This document shows positions 26,964 to 34,845 of a stretch of DNA of 64,000 bases, in pieces (positions within the stretch are counted from its first letter, which is position 1; every line of letters begins with the position of its first letter). The notes under the pieces are model-generated. The model saw nothing but the letters and a program-made list of their open reading frames with translations, had not been told where the DNA came from and made no database searches. The stretch is from contig NW_024737068.1 in assembly GCF_018991925.1 (NCBI RefSeq), positions 11,851,642-11,915,641 of the forward strand, written 5' to 3'. Both the position numbers and the translations under genes were made by a program. The DNA is from Homarus americanus. Lineage: Eukaryota > Arthropoda > Malacostraca > Decapoda > Nephropidae.

Positions 26964-29115
26964 AACCATACATGGCATAAGAACTCTGTTGTGCAATATA
27001 CAGTACACAAAATCAATTTAAGACATCAATAAACATAAAACTCAATATACTCACTGTAAAGACTAAACTGTGTGATATCTGTAAAGCTAGAAATATGAAA
27101 AAAGCAAAATCCATACATGTCAAGAACTTGATGAATGTGAACTAGAGTAGTACAGTATATAGACCAAAGAAAACTTACTTTATAAAACCAAAATGTTTAA
27201 GGAAGTTTCATTAACATACACAGTAGTACAGTATACTGTATGTGGTTACTGTTTCATACTTTGTGCTTTTCCCATTTCTCATATAAGAACACAAGAACAT
27301 AAGAAAATATGGAGTCTGCAATAGGCCGGTTGGCCTGTGCATGGCAGCTCCTGTCGAGAGTTATTACCACTCTCTATCATCCATGAATCTATCTAGCCTC
27401 CTTTTGAAACTTTCCAGAGTTCCCGCACTTACTACAAAGTTGCTAAGCTTGTTCCACTCGTCCACCACCCTATTTGTGAACCACCCACCTCCACTTTTAC
27501 TGAAGATCATATGAAACAACCAAACCTAACAAACTTAGAATACTCTTTAAGCAAGTTAGGTAATGTTCTTAGAATGTTCGAACAAAACAAAAATGACTCA
27601 TGACAGTTCTATGAAATTTAATAAAAAATTTGACATGCCATTTGCTATTCACATTTCATTTTCTTCACACCAGATTCTTACTATTTCAGTACAGTATTGT
27701 ACTGTACCAGGTATACAGTAATATTGTACAGGTACAGTACTATATTCTGGGACAGGGGTGTGGGTTAACCAGCAACTTTAGAATTTTTTTCAATAGAATA
27801 CTATAATATCTTTCTTACCTCAAGAATAAGCTATACCAAACTAGGTGGAAGATTTGCCATTTTTTTATTCATTTTTTCCCTAAGTTTTTTTATAATTTTT
27901 TTTCGAGACGTTTTTCAACAAAATTAATCGCTAAACGAATAAAAAATACACCAAAACACACTCGAAAACCTAACCTAACCGACTCTCACCATATGATGGA
28001 ATCACCTATTTCTTACCTTAGTTGGCCTGGAGACCAGGTTCTTGTTCGTCGTTGGATTCTGAAATTCTTACACAACGCCACATGTTGGTCTTTGCGATAT
28101 TCACATTGTCTTGCTCTTAGTACACTTTACTGAGGTTGGAAGAACACCATGCGATAGAAAAAATGCTATAGTGTCTTCGTTTTTTTCCCCCAAAACTCGC
28201 AATCAGCTCCATATAATTCAAGTGACACCCATCGCAGACTTCCATGGTCGGAACTGACCTTGAATTTCGAAATATGAGACCCAAAATAAAAATATATTTT
28301 GATTGGTCTAAATATACCGCGAATTAAACCCAAAATAATTTTAATTGGTTGAAAAAAAAAAGGCTTTTGATTGGTCGCGTGACGTATACGGGAAGGCATG
28401 CGCGTGATGATTTATGAAGGAGACACGCAGAAACACGCAGTGTGAAAGGTGAAGTGCATGATAAATGGCGCATATTATATCATTATGTCTAATTCAAATG
28501 TAAGTCTATATTTTCAGCCACCGGCTGCAACTCTTAATAAACCGTTTATTATTATTATTATTATCATTATTATTATTATTATAGAAAAAATCGAGAAAAT
28601 TTTGGATTTCCTATCTCTGTTAATATACATTTCCGGCGATAATATAATAGATGAAAATTATATTATAATTAGACGTCTTATTAGAATATGATAATAGATT
28701 AGCGGTAGTAAGTAGGAGTTTTTAAACGCAATAATACCCAAAGATTGAATTGATATCCTAAAACATTCACATGACAGATGGTATTTGAACAAGTCCAGAA
28801 TAAGAGCAGGAGGTCTAGTTCTTTGACAATGACAGGTCATAAAATACCAGACTTTGGCCAGCCACACCAACCTTGTACTGAGATTATGCACCTTATGTAG
28901 TGCTGCCACCTTACCTTGGAAATGTCTTTCCTGCAAATAGGGCATTCATTCCTGGCACACAGGACCCTCATCCTTGTAGAACACTCGTAGCACACGGGAT
29001 GGTCACACTCTCCGATGCTGTAGATCTCCACCCGCCTAAAGCACACCACACACACCTCTTCCTGGTCCTGCTCAGGACACTCAACCACCCGGGGCGCCAC
29101 TACAGCTTGAGACAT
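9557..29115 (-). CDS. ZNF598: ZNF598-like RING E3 ubiquitin ligase (ribosome-collision sensor), 7 of about 8 coding exons found
   Basis: Coding exons in transcript order: 29115-28915, 26879-26637, one not located, 19710-19552, 15981-15869, 14685-14511, 13409-11654, 9742-9557 (stop TAA). All observed borders are GT-AG. The N-terminus has a C3HC4 RING (CVVC, CDHPVCYEC, CPIC), then an array of C2H2-type fingers (CRVC, CELC, CEFC, CHFC). The long low-complexity exon has repeated FPSL/FPAL motifs and PPPGF, and the C-terminus has a short zinc finger. This order matches ZNF598 (yeast Hel2). In that family the protein ubiquitinates 40S proteins of collided ribosomes, and the PPPGF motif recruits GIGYF proteins for translational repression. 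Exon 2 ends in phase 0 but the exon at 19710 needs two preceding bases, so an exon encoding about 18 residues (the conserved stretch before RKGDTDD) is missing. With it the protein would be about 961 residues, similar to the human length of about 900. The start ATG has A at -3. Identity is confident; the exact model is incomplete. Confidence 0.93.
10005..10295 (-). mobile_element. family A short element (291 bp)
   Basis: TA-flanked, starts CAGCCACTCCTCGACTTACG and ends GTCGAGGAGTAGCCG. About 130 bp of its right half match 43840-44060 in the transposase copy, including the region around the start codon (RC ATGGCTGG). It lies about 300 bp upstream of the last ZNF598 coding exon, in the preceding intron. 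Confidence 0.85.
10800..11040. repeat. dispersed repeat R, copy 1
   Basis: Contains GTCTTTATTCAAGACATCTTC followed by two rough units with GGTCAGTAA(C/T)AT and CCACTAATCC. The same parts in the same order occur at 61356-61690. Class unknown; no coding frame recognised. Confidence 0.6.
11654..13409 (-). CDS. ZNF598: ZNF598 large exon: FPSL-repeat disordered region, PPPGF motifs, C-terminal helical domain
   Basis: 1756 nt, opening with RRDRERDYEDQR and ending LLPDIKKQQ before GTATGT. Seven FPSL/FPAL/FPTL motifs are spaced through a Ser/Thr/Pro-rich stretch. A Lys-rich run (GKKKKKGSSK) follows, then PPPGF (RC of 12041-12055) and a second PPGF (RC of 12011-12022). The last 90 or so codons form the conserved helical region (LRNKTLIKTI to ELLVLLPD). 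Open frame throughout; it could be mistaken for a complete intronless gene starting at a GTG. Confidence 0.93.
13883..13946. repeat. (TG)n microsatellite, 64 bp
   Basis: Uninterrupted TG repeat in a ZNF598 intron. Confidence 0.97.
14511..14685 (-). CDS. ZNF598: ZNF598 exon: end of last core finger and RGG repeats
   Basis: 175 nt between TTTACAG and GTATTG. It encodes AHCTQTHSQN (finger end), an RQARTVDIEF stretch matching the family, then five to six consecutive RGG/GGR units at 14511-14560. The Arg-Gly run may add RNA binding or arginine methylation; that is inference. Confidence 0.88.
15275..15341. mobile_element. fragment of a TA-type element end
   Basis: CGTTCGTTATAGGAATATTC and TTCGTTATAGCATACCCCAC then TGTA resemble the right end of an inverted-repeat element; no partner terminus found. 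Confidence 0.4.
15707..15828. repeat. perfect 60-bp tandem duplication
   Basis: Block starting TAACTCATAAATTAATACAG repeats with period exactly 60 and no differences over the unit, in the intron about 40 nt from a ZNF598 splice donor. Confidence 0.95.
15869..15981 (-). CDS. ZNF598: ZNF598 zinc-finger exon (DYNALRRHF to LDLQ)
   Basis: 113 nt between TTTTAAG and GTGAGT. It encodes DDYNALRRHFRKDHYLCEEG and FRTKLDLQ, the family-typical end of one finger (H...H) and the CEEGxC start of the next. The junction with the previous exon restores an Asp codon (GA|T). A perfect 60-bp tandem duplication lies about 40 nt beyond the donor. Confidence 0.9.
15982..17439. other. ZNF598 intron sequence with eroded repeats
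   Basis: At 16757-17100, CACTAATCCGGGAAGC at the left and CCGGACTATCGGGGTCC at the right look like degraded element ends. No exon seen. Confidence 0.45.
17440..17890. mobile_element. family L fragment
   Basis: Shares ACCAGGTCGAGCTG, CAACTCGTATTTTCAGGTAG, CATACAGAATGTG and CCTCACATTTACAGAGGAAT with the reversed copy at 52080-52500 and with the 44600-45030 sequence. No coding region. Confidence 0.55.
17895..18764. mobile_element. family B element (870 bp), uninterrupted
   Basis: TA-flanked, CAGAGGTACCTCAGTTAACG to CTTAACTGAGGGACCACTG. It serves as the empty-site reference for both insertions in the 4124 copy. It has internal near-repeats containing CCAATAATTTTAAT. It sits in a ZNF598 intron. 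Confidence 0.85.
19552..19710 (-). CDS. ZNF598: ZNF598 zinc-finger exon (RKGDTDD to QYY)
   Basis: Begins after TTTGCAG with one base completing a codon, and ends with GA before GTAAGT. It encodes GDTDDKSHRGHPLCEFCDAR, then a C2H2 finger ending LRRDH and the next finger start CHFCDADG. These match the central zinc-finger array of ZNF598. The protein frame is not the longest open frame over these bases. Confidence 0.9.
20279..20394. repeat. (TA)n followed by (TATG)n microsatellite
   Basis: About 68 bp of TA grading into about 48 bp of TATG units; another short TA run is at 20396-20410. Confidence 0.95.
20640..21005 (+). mobile_element. transposase N-terminus fragment with family L-like flank
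   Basis: An ATG at 20681 reads MAPKHPSSSRGKVTKQVKRE KK, resembling the MAPKHS start of the 45695 remnant; the rest of the gene is absent. The segment ends with CACGTATTTTCAGGTAGATA, shared with family L but in the opposite relative orientation, so it may be composite. Confidence 0.45.
21018..21850 (+). mobile_element. family K-like element with fused transposase ends
   Basis: The left end region GCGGCATATAGGACGCGC resembles the 52565 element terminus. From 21564 the plus strand reads MAVQPKYPNRMESKKRHSYT and ISYKLQVITYAKEHES (helix-turn-helix), then in a shifted frame AAARHFGPPPTEEMVRMW, then CGISNALDGTEDDFLYNDSE and a stop near 21830. The last motif is the usual C-terminus of pogo/Tigger proteins, so the DDE core is deleted. 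The right side is cut by the family B element. Confidence 0.7.
21860..22599. mobile_element. family B element, left terminus damaged
   Basis: The right end reads GTTCGTTAACTGAGGGACCA; the left side retains TTGGTTAACGAACAAAACTT-like sequence but no clean CAG end. It shares the CCATCATCATCATC-region and CCTCAAAGTAA stretches with 56904-57700. Confidence 0.65.
23513..23675. mobile_element. family A minimal element (163 bp)
   Basis: TA-flanked, CAGCTCCTCTCCGACTTACG to AGTCAGGAAGAGCTG. It keeps only the termini and about 40 bp around the transposase start. Confidence 0.8.
24310..25800 (-). pseudogene. LINE reverse transcriptase remnant
   Basis: On the minus strand the pieces read, N to C: LIKDNEGILQHWKEHY, VPQRPDGIPAEVYKTGG, LPESHCGFRPSHGTTDMIF, AFIDLTMAFDSVDREALW, DKQGCVLAPTLFFIFMAAFL, LQYADDLTLVAHTERDLQEI. 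These are the RT thumb, finger and palm motifs, including the YADD catalytic box. Upstream to about 25800 are more degraded pieces. Frames change several times and stops are present, so it is inactive. The motif set is that of non-LTR elements of the CR1/jockey group; the exact clade is not settled. Confidence 0.85.
26216..26500. repeat. large near-perfect fold-back repeat in ZNF598 intron
   Basis: Arms of about 140 bp meet at a 2-base spacer (26355-26356); the inner 15 bp are perfect (CTTTGTTATTAAAGT). The arms share ACACATACAAATAAATAATA and GGGAAAATCCTCTCA. No protein is encoded. A transcript across it would form a long hairpin. Confidence 0.85.
26637..26879 (-). CDS. ZNF598: ZNF598 exon 2: linker and first zinc finger
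   Basis: 81 codons between acceptor CCCAACAG and donor GTATGA, phase 0 at both ends. It encodes VVFTYTVTSF, then FERRYAIFFENEAVMRAYDL and the finger pair CRVC...H...H and CELC, as in the family. A CT-rich microsatellite (26938-26962) lies just upstream in intron 1. Confidence 0.9.
26938..26962. repeat. (CT)n microsatellite near ZNF598 exon 2
   Basis: CT repeat about 60 nt upstream (gene sense) of the exon 2 acceptor; part of a wider pyrimidine/purine stretch. Confidence 0.9.
27285..27510 (-). mobile_element. 3' end of a CR1-like LINE (RT C-terminus plus 3' UTR)
   Basis: From 27510 to a TAA at 27364-27366 the minus strand is open for 48 codons, reading FTNRVVDEWNKLSNFVVSAG and TLESFKRRLDRFMDD. 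This is the usual last segment of CR1/L2-type reverse transcriptases (NRVVxxWNxLP...SFKxRLD). About 80 nt of 3' UTR end in TTATGTTCTTGTGTTCTT, a short tandem tail typical of such elements. The 5' end is truncated. Confidence 0.75.
27511..28914. other. ZNF598 intron 1, mostly unique
   Basis: Chained TACAGTA-type motifs at 27690-27745, a CCTAACCTAACC run at about 27968 and the TTA microsatellite. No exon recognised. Confidence 0.5.
28546..28581. repeat. (TTA)n microsatellite
   Basis: ATT trinucleotide run with one C interruption in ZNF598 intron 1. Confidence 0.9.
28915..29115 (-). CDS. ZNF598: ZNF598 exon 1: start codon and RING domain
   Basis: 67 codons, ending in phase 0 at AAG before GTAAGG. 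It carries the complete C3HC4 RING: CVVC at about residues 22-25, CDHPVCYEC in the middle and CPIC near residue 59. The first residues (MSQAVVAPRVVECPE) form a short acidic leader. The 5' UTR continues upstream to an undetermined point. Confidence 0.93.
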
Positions 29116-30400
29116 GGTTTATTTCTCTCCAGTAATGTCACTAAACTGCACTGCTGGTTCACTCTCTCTTGCCTAGGCTACTGTTACTTTTGAATAAATG
29201 AGTTGAACTGTTGGCACTCCGGCCGGGGGAACAAAGCCAGGATAGATGGCGCTGAGGGGACCACACAACACCATCTGATCCCATTCTCTTCTTTCTTGTT
29301 TGTGCCTTGTAGTAAGACAGCTGAAAAGATATTATAAATAAATATACTTTTTTCAGAGGAAGGAGGGAGTGGGAGCAAACATGACGATCTACTAGTTTTA
29401 TCCATACTCTATGAAGAAGTAAAAAAAAACCTTGGGCTTTCTGCTCGTGGTAGTTTTCTAACTTCAATTATTTTCAAGATATTAAATTGTTTGGTTGTTA
29501 ATACTAGTTTAGTATGGATTGGAAAAAATATTGAACTTCTACGAAATCATGTAATAAATCATGTAGTAAAGAAATTCCCGCAAGTTACAAACATTTTATC
29601 CAATATTCAGCTCAAATATAGCGAATATATGAAAATCACAAAGAACCAAAAAGTTGAGCAGGATAGAAGAGCAAATAGGCATTGAATCAGTTTTTTTGTT
29701 AATGGGCATAACCACTGCTAATCAAAGCAATCAAATGAGAACGTCGTAGCATATATAATTTTTAAAAAAATCCAGTCTACAACTCTGTAACTTGCAATAG
29801 GTGCAAAATCCCTTCCCATAAAGCATCAGATACCCTATATTGTTTGTACCTTAACTCTTGGAGGGTTCTTCAGGAAATATGATGACAATAATTACACCAC
29901 GTTGAACTATGTGTAAACAGACATCGGCATCAGTTTCTACTTTATAAATTATAACAGGCTTTTAGGAACCCGAATGTAATAGTTAAATATAGGCTAAATA
30001 CAATTATATAATTTTTTTAAATCCTGTTGCATAATCATTTATTATAAAAGAGGACATGTAAACATTATTAAATGCAGTTATAATTAAGTCACAATTATGT
30101 ACATTCCTGATACTTGTATTACGTTGGACAGTAATACACGTGTAGCGTACTGGAGCTCAGTTGGAAGTTGTAGGGGAGAGTAGCCACTACACACGTGTAT
30201 GTAATTACATTGAAGGCCTTATATCAATTACTCTCCAGCGAAATCCTAATATTTTTAATACTGTTTCTCAAGGCTAGATTAAGCTTTTGTCCAAGGGAGT
30301 TTTATGTCTGAAGGGATTTTGTCCTATGGGGATTTCGGCCAAAGGGGATTTTATCCTAAAAAGATTATGTCCAAAGGGAATTTTGTTCTATACTCGGCAG
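29116..30400. other. ZNF598 5' flank and upstream intergenic DNA
   Basis: The first 100 nt upstream of the ATG are probably 5' UTR and promoter-proximal sequence; no TATA box is convincing. From 30290, AAGGGATTTTGTCC-type text recurs four times at 20-25 bp spacing (a degenerate tandem repeat). Confidence 0.45.
30151..30191. repeat. 41-bp direct repeat, upstream copy
   Basis: GGAGCTCAGTTGGAAGTTGT... recurs at 32437-32477 with one difference. It is set between CACGTGTA-type flanks (30137 and 30193). Confidence 0.85.
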
Positions 30401-31194
30401 CCTTTAGGGAGAGTTAACAATGTGTATAAGTAAAAACAAAACAAAACAATGTCAGTGCAAACTTTTTCGGAGTGAGGGTTGTGAACTCTTGGAACCTGCT
30501 TGTGACGGCACAGAGTGCGAGCGCATTCACTTGACCAACACTGACGCAAGTACTTTTTACTTTTATCCTCTTCGCCACTGATCGGCTCGTTAGCCGCTTG
30601 TGCGATCGGTCCCGTCTTTGTTACGCACTGTTGGCAAGTACTGGGCATGCACTGGCTCCTGAATGTATCTGAATCTGCCCCAGTGTTGGTCAAAGTATTG
30701 TGGGGTACGGGTTATTTGGTTCACACTCAGGATGGGATGGAGAAAGGAAACTCACAATGTGCTCTCTGTATACATGTTGTATTGAATGTACAATGCAGCT
30801 TGGTGCTGAGAAGCGGCAGCGTGGTTACAAGCGTGAGGTAGAGAGAGCTGGTTGGTGAGGGTGCTCAGAGGGGGACCAGCTTGTGGGTCGCCATGCTCGC
30901 CGGCGGGAGCGAGGGCCGCCAGGCAGGAGCGGAGGAGGTGGTGTTGCTTGCTGGTTGGTGTAGGTAGAAAGAGAGCTAGGTCACCACGAGGTCAGGTCTT
31001 ATATAGCGGAGGTAGGCTAGAGTGTGTGCCGCCCGGGGCGGCCCTTGAGTTTGCCCCCCCCCCCCCGTGCCCCCACAAAAAATACATATTGCACAGTGAC
31101 TGGAGGTTGAAGGTCGAGACTAGGTCGGCGATCGTACCCCTAAGTCCACTGCATAGACCTAGTAGCTCGGCGTAGCTGGCTGTACGCTCTCACC

Positions 31195-32179
31195 ATGAAC
31201 GGTTACGAGTTTGATAACGTGGCGCGGATACGTCCGGATACGCCGACCTGCCCCAAGAAAGTAAACCTCCTAGTTCTCAAGAAGTTCTTGAAAACTAATG
31301 AGATCGTGGGGGTCACCAAGGTGGAACGACTGAAGCTCCATGGTGACATCAAGGTCACCTTCGCCGAGAAGGGTATGCCCGTACAGCTCGCGGAGATCCC
31401 AGACATCACCGGCATTCCATTTAAAATGATTGCCTACAAGTGGGACAACCTGATGCTGGGAGTAATCTCCCACGCCGAAATTGCCCACGTGGACCAAGCA
31501 GAGCTGAGTGAGCTCCTCAAGGGGCAACTCCAAGTTGTGAAGAAGCTGTCCGACACCACTGCCCTCATCGGACACCATACAACCTTACCCAAGGAGGCTC
31601 AACTGGCGTGGGTAACTGTGCCAGTCAAGCCCTACTGCAGACCGAAACGCTGTTACAAATGCCAGCACTAGGGACACACTGTCAACAAGTGTGAGGCGCA
31701 GGAGGACACCTGCTCCCTGTGCGGCAGCCCCGGACACCGCTACACGGTCTGCCCCAACACAGTAAAAAAAATGCGCTGCCTGTGGCGGCCCACACTCCTC
31801 CGCCGATCGGACCTGCCCGAAATGGAAGGAGGAATGCAGGATAGCCAAGGCACGACTCGACAAGAAACTGAGCTACAAAGAGGCCCTCCTCGCTGTACGC
31901 TCCCAAGAAAAGAAAAAACCAGCAGAAAAGAAAAAACAAGAAAAGAAAACACAAGAAAAGAAAACTCAAGAAAAGACACCCGCCACACGGAATCAAGAAC
32001 ACCACGAGGCCCGTGGAGCTGAAGCCCACGTGGTCAACCTCACCGTCTCCGACTTCTTCCACACCTATGAGGACTTAAGACACGAGGAAGACGAACAGCA
32101 AGACCCAAACACGAACGAATGGACACTCCAAGAGAGCAAGAAGAGGAGGAGAGTTAGAAGAAAATCTACATCAAGCTAA
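31195..32179 (+). pseudogene. non-LTR retrotransposon ORF1 (gag-like, three zinc knuckles), interrupted
   Basis: Opens MNGYEFDNVARIRPDTPTCP and continues to CYKCQH, then an in-frame TAG (31669-31671) lies inside the first CX2CX4HX4C knuckle. A second knuckle CSLCGSPGHRYTVC follows in the same frame. After a run of eight A (31764-31771) the frame shifts and continues as CAACGGPHSSADRTCPKW, a CX2CX3HX6C knuckle, then a Lys/Glu-rich tail to TAA at 32179. Two CX2CX4HX4C knuckles followed by CX2CX3HX6C are typical of ORF1 in jockey/I/R1-type LINEs. The GC content is well above the surroundings. No endonuclease or reverse transcriptase follows, so the copy is dead and lacks ORF2. Confidence 0.8.
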
Positions 32180-32436
32180 GAAGAATACCAAGACATTTCC
32201 TCCACCTGACGCTAGCCTGACTTTGTCCTGTCGCCTCCTGGCCGCGTCCGGGCGAGTTGCTGCTGCCTCCAACTTATACTCCCTCACGCAAGCGGTGTTT
32301 AGCCACTGCACCTATTCTCTCCTCCTAAAATTCACTTCAATCCTCCCTTTATTCTTCCCCTGAACCTCCTTCCCCCCTGTCACTAGCATTTCATGTCATG
32401 TCATGCTGTACGCTGATTGGCTGGTAGGCGCGCGGC

Positions 32437-32477
32437 CGGAGCTCAGTTGGAAGTTGTAGGGGAGAGGAGCCACTACA
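32437..32477. repeat. 41-bp direct repeat, downstream copy
   Basis: Second copy of the 30151 segment, at the end of the LINE ORF1 region. Confidence 0.85.
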
Positions 32478-32498
32478 ATATACCTGAATTCTGTAATG

Positions 32499-32819
32499 CA
32501 AGGGCTGATTCAGGGGTCCTGGGAGTTAGGACCCCCTTTTCATCAGTAAAATCCAATACTTTTTCTTTAATGCAGTATTGTAGTCAGGCATTTTGGGATA
32601 GTAAAAAGTAATTACTATTGACCTCAGAAATCTACTAATATCAAAAGCACATGGCTTCAAAATTCCCATGATATTGGTCAGATTATAAAAAAAAAAAACC
32701 GGGAGCGAGGTTTACAGCCCCCTCCCCCTAAAAAACCCAGCTGGGCGGGCTCGCCATGTTCCCTCACTCAAAACTTCTTCGACCCCTTCCCTTTTTTATA
32801 TTCCTGGACCCGCCCTTGA
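32499..32819. mobile_element. family I element
   Basis: CAAGGGCTGATTCAGGGG to TTCCTGGACCCGCCCTTG, with the same ATTACTATTGACCTCAGAA core as the other two copies. It lies directly after the LINE ORF1 region. Confidence 0.7.
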
Positions 32820-34155
32820 GTATAATTTACAAAGGGGGCATGTAGATGGACTAGTATAATATATAGTAATTAAACTGTATGGCCTATTAGACAAGATTTA
32901 TTTATCCTATAAAATAAGTTACAATATTTTTTAATTACTTTTGAACAATATCTTGGGATCATTTAAATTTGTTTCATCAGCTTATTTCACCTATAGATTA
33001 AACACCCTAATCCTACCTAGGGATTTATGTTAAGTTAGGTTAGGCTTAGGTCACTTTAGGTTTATGAAAACTGGGATCGAGATGAAATCCACAGCGAAAG
33101 TACACCAACAACTTCTTCCTGCACCCAGAGATTTACTGTAGATCTATTGAGCATCACTACCATATGACACTATTCCCACGATGCACCCACTCCTCCCAGC
33201 TAGGAAATCGATTAGGCTTAACCCCAATTCCAGTTGACTGTTATATACTGCATAATATTATGGAAGTACACTTCGTGCTTCAAATAATCTTCAATGGTGG
33301 CTCTCAACATGTTCCCAGTACAGTAGAAGGACGGGAAGTGCAGTTGTCGTGGTATACATTGTAGATAACGTGTACATTGTATAGTTAATATAGAGCTTAC
33401 TGATTCCTAGGCTATTTGTGTAATTGGAGCCTTTTACACTGCCATCCGTAGGTGGATTATGGGGTGTACAATAGACGCCGCGAAAGTTAAATGTAATGTT
33501 GATATTGTTTGGACGATAATTTTGTGCGTCAGCTTTAGGCAGTCAGGCGCATTTTTATATCAGCAATTACTAAGAATATTCATAGAAAAAAAATGAAAAT
33601 CTGACTTTAATACCTTCAGCCGAGATAGAGGGAGATAGGAAAGGGTTGAGAGACGGAATGGGCGTGACTCCACCTTACCCTCCCTCCCCCACACCACCAG
33701 TATTCACCCTAAAGCGGGAATATAAAGCTAAACAACACTAAATACGATACATGTACAGTACTGTACCAACATTTTGGTTTCCACTTTATCCGAGTCGTGA
33801 TATGAGCAATGTAAGAGATTCTACAATAAAGTTTTCTGCAATGAAAAACAAGTTATAATTCTTAATTTATTCCATTTCATGCTTTGAGGGATATTTTATA
33901 GTTTAGTTTATTACAGTTACTCTCTGCATTGTATGGCACGGTAATATTAATATATTCATATCCTCACTATAATTCATCAGATGCAATACTGAAAAGCGTT
34001 AAGTAAAATCAAATTGTATAATCGATGCTTAAGTAAAATCACAGATCTCCGCGTACAATGACGTAAGAATCAAGCCTATTAAGTTCTGTATTATTTCAGG
34101 TATGTCTTAATTGCATCGTCATTTGAATAGCTACTTATCACAATGAACTACAGAC

Positions 34156-34234
<79 letters not shown>

Positions 34235-34710
34235 CAATTATCAATATTAAAAATACCCAACAGTAATAATAGCGAGGTGGTCATGTAGTACTGTAGTGTA
34301 ATCCACTTCAGTACATTTAAACTTCAAACCAATAAGTAGAAGTAAAAGTATTTTCGAAAACTTATGTATGGCAATGACCCCTGTACTTTTATATATACTT
34401 ACAGATTACTAGATAAATACTTTTTTGTAAAACTATTCAGCAAAGCTAGCTATGCGTGTTCCATATAAACCGATTATTAAGTGTAATTGATTCATGTTCC
34501 CGCACTTGCGCGAAATTTCTGTCGTCTGCTTTGGTTCCAGAGATATTCTAAATTCTGATAATGTGTCAATTTTAAATTCTTTACGATTTGTATATGCTAA
34601 ACTAATACTGATCAAAGGCTTTATGATTCCAATTAGTATTTAAATTGTATAAATTAATTTTAAGAAGAAACTGAAAGTGGCAATGTATTTTCAGAAGATT
34701 TCAGGAGTGG
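32820..34710. other. intergenic DNA upstream of synaptogyrin
   Basis: Contains the 76-bp TA tract and AT-rich unique sequence. A non-coding first exon and the promoter of synaptogyrin may lie here or farther upstream; neither can be identified. Confidence 0.4.
34158..34233. repeat. (TA)n microsatellite, about 76 bp
   Basis: Pure AT dinucleotide run about 510 bp upstream of synaptogyrin exon 1. Confidence 0.97.
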
Positions 34711-34746
34711 GTGGAGGAAGCGAACATCTTGGCAGACGCAAGGATG

Positions 34747-34845
34747 ATGGAGGAGGGGGTATACGGCGGCGGCAAGGCGGGGGCACCTTTTGACCCGCTC
34801 ACATTTATCCAGCGGCCCCAGGTCATCCTCAGGGCAGTAACTTGG
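34747..34845 (+). CDS. Syngr: synaptogyrin exon 1
   Basis: 33 codons ending at TGG before GTATGT. The frame is open upstream to at least 34711 but without an ATG other than 34744. Acceptor-like TTTTCAG (34688-34694) and TTTCAG (34699-34704) upstream suggest this may be the second transcribed exon, with a non-coding first exon farther 5'. Confidence 0.85.

Larger units (their letters stand above)
30400..32480 (+). mobile_element. non-LTR retrotransposon fragment around ORF1
   Basis: A GC-rich leader (about 30700-31190) precedes ORF1, and about 300 nt of C/T-rich non-coding sequence follows. A 41-bp segment at 32437-32477 recurs at 30151-30191, bracketing the element. Boundaries are approximate. 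The bracketing repeat could be a second copy of the element's own tail or a short terminal repeat. Confidence 0.55.

Noticed and set aside
30388..30693. 101-codon minus-strand frame with several Cys
   Set aside because: No zinc-finger spacing or homology recognised; overlaps the LINE leader.
31585..32062. Minus-strand Phe/Leu-rich frames opposite the LINE ORF1
   Set aside because: Produced by the Lys/Glu-rich repeat of ORF1 read backwards; not membrane proteins.
34711..34746. Upstream start of synaptogyrin at 34711
   Set aside because: The codon there is GTG, not ATG; the family N-terminus matches the ATG at 34747.
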